From an uncultured Prevotellaceae bacterium (lineage in GTDB: Bacteria > Bacteroidota > Bacteroidia > Bacteroidales > Bacteroidaceae): a stretch of DNA of 64,000 bases. Below the pieces are notes generated by a model. That model made no database searches and was not told where the DNA came from. It saw only the letters and a list, made by a program, of their open reading frames with translations. The stretch spans positions 96,395-160,394 of the forward strand of contig ONDS01000003.1 in the NCBI GenBank assembly GCA_900316685.1, in the 5' to 3' direction. Positions within the stretch are counted from its first letter, which is position 1. Every line of letters begins with the position of its first letter. Of this stretch, positions 15,491-23,814 are shown one piece after another. The translations under genes were made by a program, and so were the position numbers.

Positions 15491-17257
15491 ATGGAATATA
15501 TCGTATCAGCCAGGAAATACCGCCCTATGACGTTTGACAGTGTGGTGGGTCAGTCGGCACTGACCACAACACTGAAGAATGCCGTGAAAAGCGGCAAACT
15601 GGCCCACGCCTTCCTCTTCTGCGGTCCACGAGGGGTGGGCAAGACCACCTGCGCCCGCATCTTCGCCAAGGTGATCAACTGCCAAAACCCATCGCCCGAC
15701 GGCGAGGCCTGCAACGAGTGTGAGAGTTGCCGCTCGTTTAACGAACAGCGGTCGTTGAACATCTTCGAGCTTGATGCCGCAAGCAACAACGGTGTGGATG
15801 ACATCCGCGACCTGATACAGCAGACGCTCATCCCACCCCAGACCGGCAAGTACAAGGTATTTATCATCGACGAGGTACACATGCTCTCCCAAGCCGCCTT
15901 CAACGCCTTTCTGAAGACACTGGAGGAACCACCATCGTACGTCATCTTCATCCTGGCCACCACAGAGAAGCACAAGTTGCTGCCCACCATCATCTCACGC
16001 TGCCAGATATACGACTTCGAGCGTATGGGCGTGGCCGACACCGTGAACCACCTGAAGATGGTGGCAGAAAAGGAAGGCATCACCTACGAGGAGGAGGCAC
16101 TGAACGTGATCGCCGAGAAAGCCGACGGCGGCATGCGCGACGCCCTGTCGATATTTGACCAGTGCGCCAGTTTCTGCCAGAACGACCTGACCTACGCCAA
16201 GGTCATCGAGAACCTGAACGTGCTCGATGCCGAGTATTACTTCAAGATAGTGGACCTAAGCCTTGAGAACAAGGTGAGCGAGGTGATGCTGCTACTCAAC
16301 GACGTGATCAACAAGGGTTTCGACAGCGGCCACCTCATTGGGGGCTTGGCCGCCCATGTGCGCAATGTGATGATGGCCAAGGATGCCAAGACGCTCCCCC
16401 TGTTAGAGACCAGCGAGCGCCATCGCCAGCGTTATCAGGAACAGGCGACTCGCTGCCCAGAGCGTTTCCTCTACAGGACTTTGCAACTGACCAACCGCTG
16501 CGACATGGACTACCGCCAAAGCAGCAACAAGAGGTTGCTGGTGGAGCTGACGCTCATCGAGATAGCCCAGATTACTCAAGAAGACGACAGTGTGGGTGCG
16601 GGGCGCCGCCCTGCGAGAAGATTGAAAACCCTGTTTAAGAACCTGGTGACCAATTTCCGGAGAGAACCGGCCCAGCAGGTGGCCGCGTCCGGAGAAAAAG
16701 CCAAGACCATAGCCATGGCATCCGTGGCCACCACCCCCGCTGCAACGACCCCTACCGCCGCCCCCCAGAAGGCGACGGCGAAGCCACCTGTGCTCAACCT
16801 GAGCCAAATCACCCATTCCCTGGATCAGCTGCGCAACGAACCCCAGGGAATGACCTACCAACGAGTAGACGAACGCATCGACATCAAGGAAAGCAAGCCC
16901 TTCACCCAGGAAGACCTGGAGCGCGAATGGTTGGCCATGTGCATGCGCATGCCGCAAGAGATGCACGGACTGTCGGCACGACTGAAGAATGTGAAGCCCC
17001 GCATCGTGGACTATCCCCATATAGAATTGGTGGTAGACAACCAGAGTGTGCAAAGTCAGGTGGCAGCCATCAGTGGGCGCATACGCGCCACCATGGCCAA
17101 GAGTCTGAACAACGGCGACATACGGTTCAGCGTACGGCTGGCCGCCATCGAGGAAGTGGGACACATACTGAGCAAGCGCGAGATGTTCGAACAATTGCGC
17201 GAGCAAAATCCCACCTTCAACAAATTGAGCACCCTACTCGACCTGGAAGTATCATAA
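15491..17257 (+). CDS. dnaX: DNA polymerase III subunit gamma/tau
   Basis: The 588-residue AAA+ clamp-loader subunit has Walker A GPRGVGKTT (near residue 45), the zinc cysteines in CNECESCRSF, Walker B FIIDEVHML, and sensor regions LATTEKHKLLPTIISRC. The first 370 residues are the conserved ATPase and collar. The C-terminal part has a low-complexity Ala/Thr/Pro linker (about 410-440) and a tau-like end. No obvious slippery sequence for a programmed frameshift was noticed. It is convergent with asnA; a short heptamer repeat lies just after the stop codon. Confidence 0.95.
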   Translation: MEYIVSARKYRPMTFDSVVGQSALTTTLKNAVKSGKLAHAFLFCGPRGVGKTTCARIFAKVINCQNPSPDGEACNECESCRSFNEQRSLNIFELDAASNNGVDDIRDLIQQTLIPPQTGKYKVFIIDEVHMLSQAAFNAFLKTLEEPPSYVIFILATTEKHKLLPTIISRCQIYDFERMGVADTVNHLKMVAEKEGITYEEEALNVIAEKADGGMRDALSIFDQCASFCQNDLTYAKVIENLNVLDAEYYFKIVDLSLENKVSEVMLLLNDVINKGFDSGHLIGGLAAHVRNVMMAKDAKTLPLLETSERHRQRYQEQATRCPERFLYRTLQLTNRCDMDYRQSSNKRLLVELTLIEIAQITQEDDSVGAGRRPARRLKTLFKNLVTNFRREPAQQVAASGEKAKTIAMASVATTPAATTPTAAPQKATAKPPVLNLSQITHSLDQLRNEPQGMTYQRVDERIDIKESKPFTQEDLEREWLAMCMRMPQEMHGLSARLKNVKPRIVDYPHIELVVDNQSVQSQVAAISGRIRATMAKSLNNGDIRFSVRLAAIEEVGHILSKREMFEQLREQNPTFNKLSTLLDLEVS

Positions 17258-17261
17258 GGAA

Positions 17262-17289
17262 TGTTGAGTGTTGAGTGTTGAATGTTGAA
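17262..17289 (-). repeat. Short heptamer array in reverse orientation
   Basis: Four units, TGTTGAG, TGTTGAG, TGTTGAA, TGTTGAA, are the reverse complement of the CAACACTMA-type units seen elsewhere. They lie directly after the dnaX stop codon in the 62-base gap before asnA. Confidence 0.65.
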
Positions 17290-17319
17290 TTGTCGCCTAT
17301 GGCGATGTTGAATGAAGAA

Positions 17320-18357
17320 TTAAATCAACTGCATGCCCATGGCCTCACACTGCTGCCGCATGTCGTCGGGCCAGATGCTGGCCTGTATCTCGCCGATATG
17401 CGCCTTGTGGAGCAGCACCATGCACAGGCGGCTCTGACCGATACCGCCACCGATGCTCAAAGGCAGCTTGCCATCCATGAGCTGGCGATGGAAGAAGAGT
17501 TGCTGACGCTCCTCCTGATGTTCTTCCTTGAGTTGTCGCAAAAGAGCGGCCTTGTCGACGCGGATACCCATCGATGACAGTTCAAGGGAACGGCCCAGGA
17601 TAGGATACCAGATGAGGATATCGCCATTGAGTCCCATGCGTCCATCCTCCGCCACCGTCGACCAGTCGTCGTAGTCGGGTGCGCGCCCATCATGCCTCTT
17701 CCCATCGGAGAGTTTTCCTCCGATGCCACCCACGAACACTGCCCCATAGGCTTTGCAGATGGCATCCTCGCGCTCATGCGGAGTCTTGTCGGGGTACATC
17801 TGCAGAAGGTCTTCGCTATGTATGAAATGGATTTTTTCCGGAAGAAACGGTTTGATTTGCGGATAGGTCTCGCAGGTAAGATATTCGGTGCGCAGTATGG
17901 CGGCATAAATCCGTTCCACCACCTCGTGCAGGTATTTCACGCTTCGCTGCTCGGGTTTGATGACCGACTCCCAGTCCCACTGGTCGACATACAGGGAATG
18001 GATGTTGTCGAGTTCCTCGTCGGCGCGTATGGCGTTCATATCGGTATAGACGCCGTATCCCGGTTCGATGTGGTATTCAGCCAACGTGAGCCTCTTCCAT
18101 TTGGCCAGCGAATGAACCACCTCGGCCTGTGCATCGTCTAAGTCCTTGATAGGAAAGGTGACGGCACGCTCCACGCCATTGAGGTCATCGTTGATACCCA
18201 AGCCCTTGAGCACAAACAGAGGAGCCGTCACACGGCGCAATCGCAGTTCTGTGCTGAGGTTTTGCTGGAAGAAATCCTTGATAAGCTTGATGCCTTGTTC
18301 CGTCTGCTTAGTATCAAGCAGTACCTTATAATCAATGGGTTGAATCAGTTTGCTCAT
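17320..18357 (-). CDS. asnA: Aspartate-ammonia ligase (asparagine synthetase A)
   Basis: The 345-residue class-II-synthetase-like enzyme makes asparagine from aspartate, ammonia and ATP. Family blocks are visible: QGIKLIKDFFQQNL, LRRVTAPLFV, TDMNAIR near residue 120, YVDQWDWE, and near the C-terminus LPLSIGGGIGQSRLCM. The start is at ATG 18357 (MSKLIQPIDYKV); the longer frame would run through the promoter at 18382-18389. It is convergent with dnaX. Confidence 0.95.
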   Translation of the reverse strand: MSKLIQPIDYKVLLDTKQTEQGIKLIKDFFQQNLSTELRLRRVTAPLFVLKGLGINDDLNGVERAVTFPIKDLDDAQAEVVHSLAKWKRLTLAEYHIEPGYGVYTDMNAIRADEELDNIHSLYVDQWDWESVIKPEQRSVKYLHEVVERIYAAILRTEYLTCETYPQIKPFLPEKIHFIHSEDLLQMYPDKTPHEREDAICKAYGAVFVGGIGGKLSDGKRHDGRAPDYDDWSTVAEDGRMGLNGDILIWYPILGRSLELSSMGIRVDKAALLRQLKEEHQEERQQLFFHRQLMDGKLPLSIGGGIGQSRLCMVLLHKAHIGEIQASIWPDDMRQQCEAMGMQLI

Positions 18358-18381
18358 GTCATAGCTGTTTGAAAATCGCGG

Positions 18382-18389
18382 CAAAGGTA
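18382..18389 (-). promoter_or_regulatory. -7 box of asnA
   Basis: TACCTTTG on the minus strand lies 25 bases before the asnA ATG. Confidence 0.65.
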
Positions 18390-18603
18390 CAAACAATTTG
18401 CGAGAAAGCAAGCAAAAATCAGCAAATTTTATCATTTAGGCGAAATATTTGGCACAATTCCTTACAATTTGCATAAAAATATAGTGCAATTCAAACAATT
18501 TGCACAGACAAAACCCTCCATCATCTTTCAAAAGGAAAATCATCTCACACTCCGTAATCAAAAAAATCATCCTGATTTCTCACGTGAAACCGAATTATTG
18601 CAC

Positions 18604-18611
18604 TATCTTTG
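18604..18611 (+). promoter_or_regulatory. -7 box of the C39-like peptidase gene
   Basis: TATCTTTG predicts transcription from about 18616 and a leader of about 25 bases to the ATG at 18640. Confidence 0.6.
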
Positions 18612-18639
18612 CAACGAGCCAAAGAAATCATTGACGACG

Positions 18640-19362
18640 ATGAAAAAGAAAAAGTTTTTTGTATTTCCACTGATATTGATGTTGCTATCGCTGACATCTA
18701 CAACCTACGCCCAAGAGCAAGGAGAAACGGCAGGAAACCAGGAAGGCAGTCTCGGCAAATTGTTGAGCATGCTCAATAATATGACAGACGAGCAAAAGGC
18801 GTACGCCCGAGCCAACTGGTTAGAGGCTCCGGAGGAATATGTCAACCATCACGACCACCCCGCCTCCTTCATAATCCATCCCAACCCCACGCCCGACAAG
18901 CAGACGAACAACGAATGTGCCGCGTGCTCCAGCGCCTACCTGCTCCGGTTCTACGGAGAGAAAGCCGAAGGCGTATCGCTCTACCACCAGCCCACTTTTC
19001 CCTGCAAGTACGACGGTGGCGCCTATCCGAAATGCTTCAAGATACTTTTCGAGGAGCAACTTGGAGCCTACACGGCGGAATATTATACCGGCAGCACCGA
19101 CGACTTGAAGAATGCCGTGAGCAAGGGTACTCCCGTGATAGTCTTGCTACACACAGGCTGGACTCTTCACTACGTGCCTGTGGTAGGCTACGACGAGACG
19201 CATTTCTTCATACAAGACTCCGTGGAGAAATACCGAAACATGTTCGGCAACCAAGATTACAATGAATTTATCGATACCGAAACGTTCGACAGAATGTGGA
19301 ACATACCCATAGAATCGTGCCAGCGACTGTTTGTCGTGGTGAAAAAACGTATCAACCTTTAA
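18640..19362 (+). CDS. Exported C39-like cysteine peptidase
   Basis: Started at ATG 18640, the 240-residue protein has a signal peptide (MKKKKFFVFPLILMLLSLTS, cleaved near TYAQ). The papain-like C39 fold is suggested by NECAACSSAYLLRFYG with the catalytic Cys, the middle block GAYPKCFKILFEEQLG, and the His/Asp region GWTLHYVPVVGYDE...FIQDS. C39-type enzymes cleave leader peptides of exported peptides or act as general proteases, but no ABC transporter or substrate peptide is nearby. The open frame upstream of 18640 overlaps the promoter. A small exported protein gene follows 28 bases later, perhaps in one transcript. Confidence 0.8.
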   Translation: MKKKKFFVFPLILMLLSLTSTTYAQEQGETAGNQEGSLGKLLSMLNNMTDEQKAYARANWLEAPEEYVNHHDHPASFIIHPNPTPDKQTNNECAACSSAYLLRFYGEKAEGVSLYHQPTFPCKYDGGAYPKCFKILFEEQLGAYTAEYYTGSTDDLKNAVSKGTPVIVLLHTGWTLHYVPVVGYDETHFFIQDSVEKYRNMFGNQDYNEFIDTETFDRMWNIPIESCQRLFVVVKKRINL

Positions 19363-19390
19363 GTATAACATAAAGAAAAAAACGACCACT

Positions 19391-19930
19391 ATGAAAAGAA
19401 TGATCTTTAGCATGGCCTTACTGGCCCTTACCCTTACATCAGCGGGCAAGACAAACGACACCGACCCCATCCGCCAGCAGATACGTTGGGAGGCGCCCGC
19501 CTTCCCATCCAATGAGGAGGGCTTCATCGAAAAACTATACTTAACCTATTACACCTCCGACGGTCAGCGCCACGACATCGTGAGCGACATGTCCTTGCCT
19601 ATGCCCGCAGACGCTTTCGCCGGTGGCGACATCGAGGAACCCGACATCAACTTCGACGGCATTCCCGACCTGCAAGTGAGTGTGGGTTTCATGAACGCCA
19701 CGGGTCACAACCCTGTTTATAATTGGTACGTGTGGGATGTCAGGAGCCACTCGTTCGTAGAGGTCGACAATGTCGCCATCATCAATCCCACCCTGAACGA
19801 GGAGGAGAAGACCATCTATACCCACATGCTTGAAGGCGGCACCATGTACGTGGATAGTTATCGCTGGAAGGGGCTGCAACTGGAAAAGACCGGTGAGTGG
19901 GCAGAGGACTGGAGCGAGATGACGGAATAG
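19391..19930 (+). CDS. Small exported protein, XAC2610-like
   Basis: The 179-residue protein has a signal peptide (MKRMIFSMALLALTLTSA). Its core, EEPDINFDGIPDLQVSVGF, followed by NATGHNPVYNWYVWDVRSHSF, resembles the XAC2610-related domain, in which a D-x-N-x-D-G-x-x-D loop looks like a calcium-binding site. It follows the C39-like peptidase gene by 28 bases, so the two may be co-expressed; whether one acts on the other is unknown. Confidence 0.7.
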   Translation: MKRMIFSMALLALTLTSAGKTNDTDPIRQQIRWEAPAFPSNEEGFIEKLYLTYYTSDGQRHDIVSDMSLPMPADAFAGGDIEEPDINFDGIPDLQVSVGFMNATGHNPVYNWYVWDVRSHSFVEVDNVAIINPTLNEEEKTIYTHMLEGGTMYVDSYRWKGLQLEKTGEWAEDWSEMTE

Positions 19931-19944
19931 CCTCCACCCCACCC

Positions 19945-20070
19945 CTAATTCAGTTCAGAACAAAAGGGTGACGAAGCCGGACGGATGAACTCGATGGTCG
20001 TGGCATCGCTATTGTCGCCCAGAAGCATTTTGGTGGGCAGGTGATCATAGAATCGTATAAATGTTCTCCA
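19945..20070 (-). pseudogene. Possible gene remnant, C-terminal end only
   Basis: Read on the minus strand after a TGA at 20071, a 41-codon frame ending at TAG (19945-19947) encodes FYDHLPTKMLLGDNSDATTI and then EFIRPASSPFCSELN. Its codon choice looks like the neighbouring genes, but it has no upstream coding part and no plausible start except an internal ATG. The reading is a fossil 3' end of a lost gene. It is only weakly supported. Confidence 0.25.
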
Positions 20071-20305
20071 TCATGTTTTATAAGGAAAATTCCTCTGATT
20101 GCTGCAAAGTTAATAATTAAATTTCGAATAAGTGCCATTATCAGGCATTGTTTTCGTTGATCTAACACACTGTTTTTCGTAGCATTTGCTTATCGAAGCG
20201 ACAGATTATCGGCACATACCGCCGTTTTGTCGCAAGGACATGTGTTTGTCGCAACATAAAGGCAGGAAAATTGACAAAAAAGTTGGAGAACTTGTGAAAT
20301 GTGCC
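20071..20305. other. Gene-free AT-rich interval
   Basis: Nothing coding is seen here. Short minus-strand open frames lack a start context, and the interval leads into the promoter at 20306. Confidence 0.5.
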
Positions 20306-20313
20306 TAATTTTG
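20306..20313 (+). promoter_or_regulatory. -7 box of an outer-membrane barrel gene
   Basis: TAATTTTG at 20306-20313 with TTG at 20283-20285, 20 bases upstream, fits the -33/-7 arrangement. The leader is about 55 bases. Confidence 0.6.
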
Positions 20314-20373
20314 CACTCGATTTGAAAACAAAACGAGAACATATTTACAACAACAAAAAAAGCATTAATTGTT

Positions 20374-20967
20374 ATGAAAAAGAAAATTTTGATGTTCGCA
20401 GCCATCCTCTTCTGCTGCACAAGCGTGAATGCACAATCCCAAGACTACAAGCACGAGATCTCCCTCTCCTATGGCTGGATGTCAAACTCCGACTGGATCA
20501 ACATCTGGGAAGAGGTCATCAAAGCTCCTTTCACAGGAAAACAAGAGCGGAAGAACGAAAAATACTTTGGTCCTATCGCCGGAGAGTACTTCTATCGCGT
20601 CAGCCCGTTGGTGGCAGTGGGCGGTATCGCTTCTTTCGGCCATTTCTCTTACGACCTCTATGAAAAGAAGGACGAGGGAAGCCAACCACGTGGCGAAGTA
20701 ACGAACAATTATATCACCGTGCTGCCCGCCGTGAAGTTCAACTGGCTGCACAAGAACAACTTCGGCTTGTATTCGAAGTTGGGGGTGGGTGCCACATTCC
20801 GTTCGGAGAAGGACGACGACATTAATCACAGCGAATCGGATGTTCACGTCAACTGGCAAGTTTCCGTTGTCGGCGTGGAAGCCGGTGCCAACCATGTGTT
20901 CGGTTTTGCTGAGCTGGGCTTCGGCGAGCAAGGAGTGTTCCTCGCTGGTATCCGTTTCAAACTGTAA
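20374..20967 (+). CDS. Small outer-membrane beta-barrel protein
   Basis: The 197-residue protein has a signal peptide (MKKKILMFAAILFCCTSVNAQ) and alternating hydrophobic/polar strands: HEISLSYGWMSNSDW, YFYRVSPLVAVGGIASFG, YITVLPAVKFNWL, FGLYSKLGVGATF, VSVVGVEAGANHVFGFAELG. It ends in a strand with terminal aromatic/hydrophobic residues (VFLAGIRFKL). This is the 8-strand outer-membrane barrel pattern. The role is unknown. A strong terminator follows at 21018. Confidence 0.75.
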   Translation: MKKKILMFAAILFCCTSVNAQSQDYKHEISLSYGWMSNSDWINIWEEVIKAPFTGKQERKNEKYFGPIAGEYFYRVSPLVAVGGIASFGHFSYDLYEKKDEGSQPRGEVTNNYITVLPAVKFNWLHKNNFGLYSKLGVGATFRSEKDDDINHSESDVHVNWQVSVVGVEAGANHVFGFAELGFGEQGVFLAGIRFKL

Positions 20968-21017
20968 GCAAAGGACACGGCACCACCGCTTACCCCGCGT
21001 GTGGTAAAAGACATAAA

Positions 21018-21058
21018 GCCATGGATGAGAGGCCAAATCTCATTCATGGCATTTTTTT
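21018..21058 (+). terminator. Terminator after the barrel gene
   Basis: GCCATGGATGAGA pairs with TCTCATTCATGGC (12 of 13 positions) across a 7-base loop and is followed by ATTTTTTT. Confidence 0.85.
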
Positions 21059-21113
21059 GCGGTGCAACGGCATAGCTGTCGCCGCGAAATTTTGCATTGT
21101 CTATGGATTGTAC

Positions 21114-21121
21114 TATCTTTG
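21114..21121 (+). promoter_or_regulatory. -7 box of dinB
   Basis: TATCTTTG ends 4 bases before the GTG proposed as the dinB start, so the transcript is likely to start at or next to the start codon. Confidence 0.6.
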
Positions 21122-21125
21122 CATT

Positions 21126-22214
21126 GTGCAAAGGAAGATCATACATATCGATATGGACGCCTTCTTCGCCTCGGTGGAGCAGCGCGACGACCCCTCCTTG
21201 CGAGGCAAGGCCATCGCCGTGGGCTACGACGGTCCGCGGGGTGTGGTGGCCACAGCCTCGTATGAAGCCCGTCGATATGGTGTGCATTCCGCCATGGCCA
21301 TGAGCAAGGCGAAAAGGCTATGCCCCCATCTCATCGTGGTGGGCGGTCATTACGCGCGCTACAAGGAGGTGTCGCACCAGGTGCGCGACATCTTCGCCGA
21401 CTACACCGACCTCATCGAGCCTCTGTCGTTGGACGAAGCCTATCTCGATGTGACGGTGAACAAGAAAGACATCCCCTTGGCCGTTGACATCGCCAAGGAG
21501 ATACGGCAACGCATCCGCGAGGAGTTACACCTCACCGCCTCGGCAGGCGTGAGCTACAACAAATTTCTCGCCAAGATTGCCTCCGACTACCGCAAGCCCG
21601 ATGGTCTGTGCGTGATACATCCCGACCGAGCCTCCGACTTCATCGCCCGGTTGCGCATAGAACAGTTCTGGGGGGTGGGACCGAAAACCGCCGAGCGGCT
21701 GCATCACATCGGCGTGTTCACTGGAGCCGAGCTGCGCCAGCTCAGCGAGCACCACTTGCAGGAGCTGTTCGGCAAGATGGGGCCCATTCTCTACCAGTTC
21801 GCCCGCGGCATCGACCACCGACCTGTGGTCACCGAATGGCAGCGCAAGTCCGTGGGGTGTGAACATACCTTCGCCACCGACCTCACCGACCCTTCTGCCA
21901 TCGCCACGGAGATACGCCGCACCGTGGATGAGTTGCTGGGTCGGCAGCGGAAAGCCGACTTCGAGGGGCGCACCCTCACCTTGAAAGTGAAATACGCCGA
22001 TTTCACGCAAATCACACGGAGCATCTCCTCCGACCACGCCTTGACCACCAAGGAGCAGATTCTCCCTTTGGCGGAAGAATTGTCGCTGGGCATCAATGAA
22101 GGCCAAAAAGCCATTCGACTATTGGGGCTTACCCTCTCCAATCCCATAACAACCATTGCCGAACCCACCGGAGCACGATGGGTGGAGCAATGGTTGCCGT
22201 TTGAAGATACATGA
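21126..22214 (+). CDS. dinB: DNA polymerase IV (Y family)
   Basis: Started at GTG 21126, the 362-residue translesion polymerase begins MQRKIIHIDMDAFFASVEQRD, matching the E. coli start (MRKIIHVDMD). The catalytic acids are in HIDMDAFF and PLSLDEAYLDV; YEARRYGV and the steric-gate region are present, then the HhH segment (FWGVGPKTAERL) and the little-finger domain. The frame extends upstream to 21021 but through a terminator and the promoter, so those starts are rejected. The C-terminus (WLPFEDT) shows no canonical clamp-binding QLxLF motif that I can see. It is convergent with a lipoprotein gene. Confidence 0.92.
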   Translation: MQRKIIHIDMDAFFASVEQRDDPSLRGKAIAVGYDGPRGVVATASYEARRYGVHSAMAMSKAKRLCPHLIVVGGHYARYKEVSHQVRDIFADYTDLIEPLSLDEAYLDVTVNKKDIPLAVDIAKEIRQRIREELHLTASAGVSYNKFLAKIASDYRKPDGLCVIHPDRASDFIARLRIEQFWGVGPKTAERLHHIGVFTGAELRQLSEHHLQELFGKMGPILYQFARGIDHRPVVTEWQRKSVGCEHTFATDLTDPSAIATEIRRTVDELLGRQRKADFEGRTLTLKVKYADFTQITRSISSDHALTTKEQILPLAEELSLGINEGQKAIRLLGLTLSNPITTIAEPTGARWVEQWLPFEDT

Positions 22215-22230
22215 GAATACAGGCCGTCGT

Positions 22231-22854
22231 CTATTCAAAGAACCGTTTGTCCTTGAGCGGGAATTTGATGACGCCGCTGAAGGAGCCTTTGGTGGGTGTT
22301 AGGCCTGAGGCTGATGAACTGGCGGCCACAAACTTGCAGTCAGAGAATTTGATCGTTATGTATTTGTTTGCCTCAAAATCGGTAATGCTCACATCACCGG
22401 AGAAATCTCCCTGCTGAGACAACCAATCGTAGTAGCCCTGTCCGTCGCTTTCAAAATAGTTGAGTTTGACAGTTCCGCCGTTTGCGATTGTCCCTTTTTT
22501 CACTTTTTCCAAATGTGAAGCTGTGGCGTGGATTTCACTGATTTTCTGATGGTTCGACAACAAACTCATGTCAGTGTATGAACCCTCGTTCTTAAAACAA
22601 GCCCTTATTGAGAGTGACGGTGTTTCATTGTAGTCCGTTTTCCAAATCCGATAACCTGCGACATCAATCTGTCGGACATACGATTGTCTCCCCTTTTCAT
22701 CGGTAACCGTTATTGAACCACTCGCAGAAAGAGTCGTATCCAACTCGTCGGGGGTACTTTCTGTGGCGTTGTCTTCTTCGGTATCGCCGCACGAACAGAG
22801 AATCAGGCAAAAGACCATCAATATGCCAGTTAGAATGTATGTTCTTATTCTCAT
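22231..22854 (-). CDS. Lipoprotein of unknown function
   Basis: The 207-residue protein has a signal peptide with lipobox LCSC (Cys near residue 22), followed by an acidic linker (GDTEEDNATES). The rest looks all-beta (SGSITVTDEKGRQSYV, SGDVSITDFEANKYITIKF). No family is recognised. It starts 5 bases after the stop codon of the barrel-protein gene, so the two form an operon and may work together at the outer membrane. Confidence 0.7.
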   Translation of the reverse strand: MRIRTYILTGILMVFCLILCSCGDTEEDNATESTPDELDTTLSASGSITVTDEKGRQSYVRQIDVAGYRIWKTDYNETPSLSIRACFKNEGSYTDMSLLSNHQKISEIHATASHLEKVKKGTIANGGTVKLNYFESDGQGYYDWLSQQGDFSGDVSITDFEANKYITIKFSDCKFVAASSSASGLTPTKGSFSGVIKFPLKDKRFFE

Positions 22855-22859
22855 CTCAC

Positions 22860-23525
22860 TTATTGCTTATTAAATGTCCATTGCAGTTTAAAATAGAAGA
22901 CGCCGCTGCTCTTGATGGATTCGGAAGAATAATCGTCTCCTCTTGAGTATTCTGCAATATCCAGGAACCCCTTGTCGAAACCGATGCCGAGCCCGAATTT
23001 CTTAAAGCAGATACCGAAGTTGCAGCCAATACCGACGTCTAAAGGCTTTGACTCAAGCTTGTAATCTTTGTTGCCATAACCATTGGATAGCGAAGCACTC
23101 GTATTCAAACCGATATAGGGACCGAAGTCGGCGAACAGATGGAATTTCTCGTTGATAATATACTTCACCCCGGCGTGAATGGGGATGTTGAACTGCGACT
23201 GTCTGAAACTGTTGCCTTCTTCCGTCATATCCATGATATCATTACTTTTTTTACCTCCGTGCTGAGAGAAGTGCAGACCGGTCATTCCGTACAACCTCAC
23301 CTTGTCCTCAGCCAGCGATTTAAACACTTTTTTAACATCTATACCCGCGTTGAGATTGAATATGGCCTTGTCGAATGGCTCTGACGCGACAGTGGTGCCA
23401 TACCCGATGCTGATGGTATATTCAAACTGCTGAAAGAATGATTTGACATTCTGTAATTTGGACTGTTGAGAGTATGAGGCAACACTCAACATGGCACAAA
23501 GTACCATCAAAGATAGTTTTTTCAT
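22860..23525 (-). CDS. Outer-membrane beta-barrel protein (PorT-like fold)
   Basis: The 221-residue protein has a signal peptide (MKKLSLMVLCAMLSVASYSQ). It then shows barrel strands with typical turns: FEYTISIGYGTTV, VRLYGMTGLHFSQHGG, FNIPIHAGVKYIINEKFHLF, FADFGPYIGLNTS, CFKKFGLGIGFDKGF. It ends in FYFKLQWTF. This is the opacity-like / porin family barrel common in Bacteroidota. Function is unknown; it is followed directly by a lipoprotein gene. A -7 box is at 23573-23580. Confidence 0.75.
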   Translation of the reverse strand: MKKLSLMVLCAMLSVASYSQQSKLQNVKSFFQQFEYTISIGYGTTVASEPFDKAIFNLNAGIDVKKVFKSLAEDKVRLYGMTGLHFSQHGGKKSNDIMDMTEEGNSFRQSQFNIPIHAGVKYIINEKFHLFADFGPYIGLNTSASLSNGYGNKDYKLESKPLDVGIGCNFGICFKKFGLGIGFDKGFLDIAEYSRGDDYSSESIKSSGVFYFKLQWTFNKQ

Positions 23526-23572
23526 TGTCCTTACGTTTTTTTAAGTTAGTTCTTAAAGATATTAAAGCAGGA

Positions 23573-23580
23573 CAAAGGTA
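23573..23580 (-). promoter_or_regulatory. -7 box of the barrel-lipoprotein operon
   Basis: TACCTTTG on the minus strand gives a leader of about 45 bases. Confidence 0.6.
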
Positions 23581-23735
23581 ATGGATATGGTCCGAAAGTC
23601 AATCATCCATTTCGTCCATTACAAAAACGCTCATCAATATCGAAAAAGTTCATTGAAACTATCCTCTCATTCTTAAATACGATGCGTATGAAAGATTAAA
23701 AATACTAATATATTAAGAAAGAGGTTGGAACAGTT

Positions 23736-23780
23736 TTTTACAAACCACCCCTCACCCCTCCTTTGGAAAAGGAGGGGAAA
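23736..23780. repeat. Dispersed palindromic repeat, copy 2
   Basis: The sequence is nearly identical to 1999-2044: ACAAACCACCCC, then CCCCTCCTTT / AAAGGAGGGG as a hairpin. It lies about 35 bases beyond the stop codon of the COG0523 gene, the same position that copy 1 has relative to mfd. Confidence 0.7.
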
Positions 23781-23814
23781 GGAGGGTTCCTTTTAGATAA
23801 AGAGGGGAGAGATT

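Noticed and set aside
15491-17257. Programmed frameshift in dnaX producing a gamma form
   Set aside because: No A-rich slippery sequence with a nearby stem was noticed at the expected position, so the claim could not be supported.
18469-18639. Extension of the C39-like peptidase gene
   Set aside because: The extension spans the promoter and would bury the signal peptide 57 residues inside.
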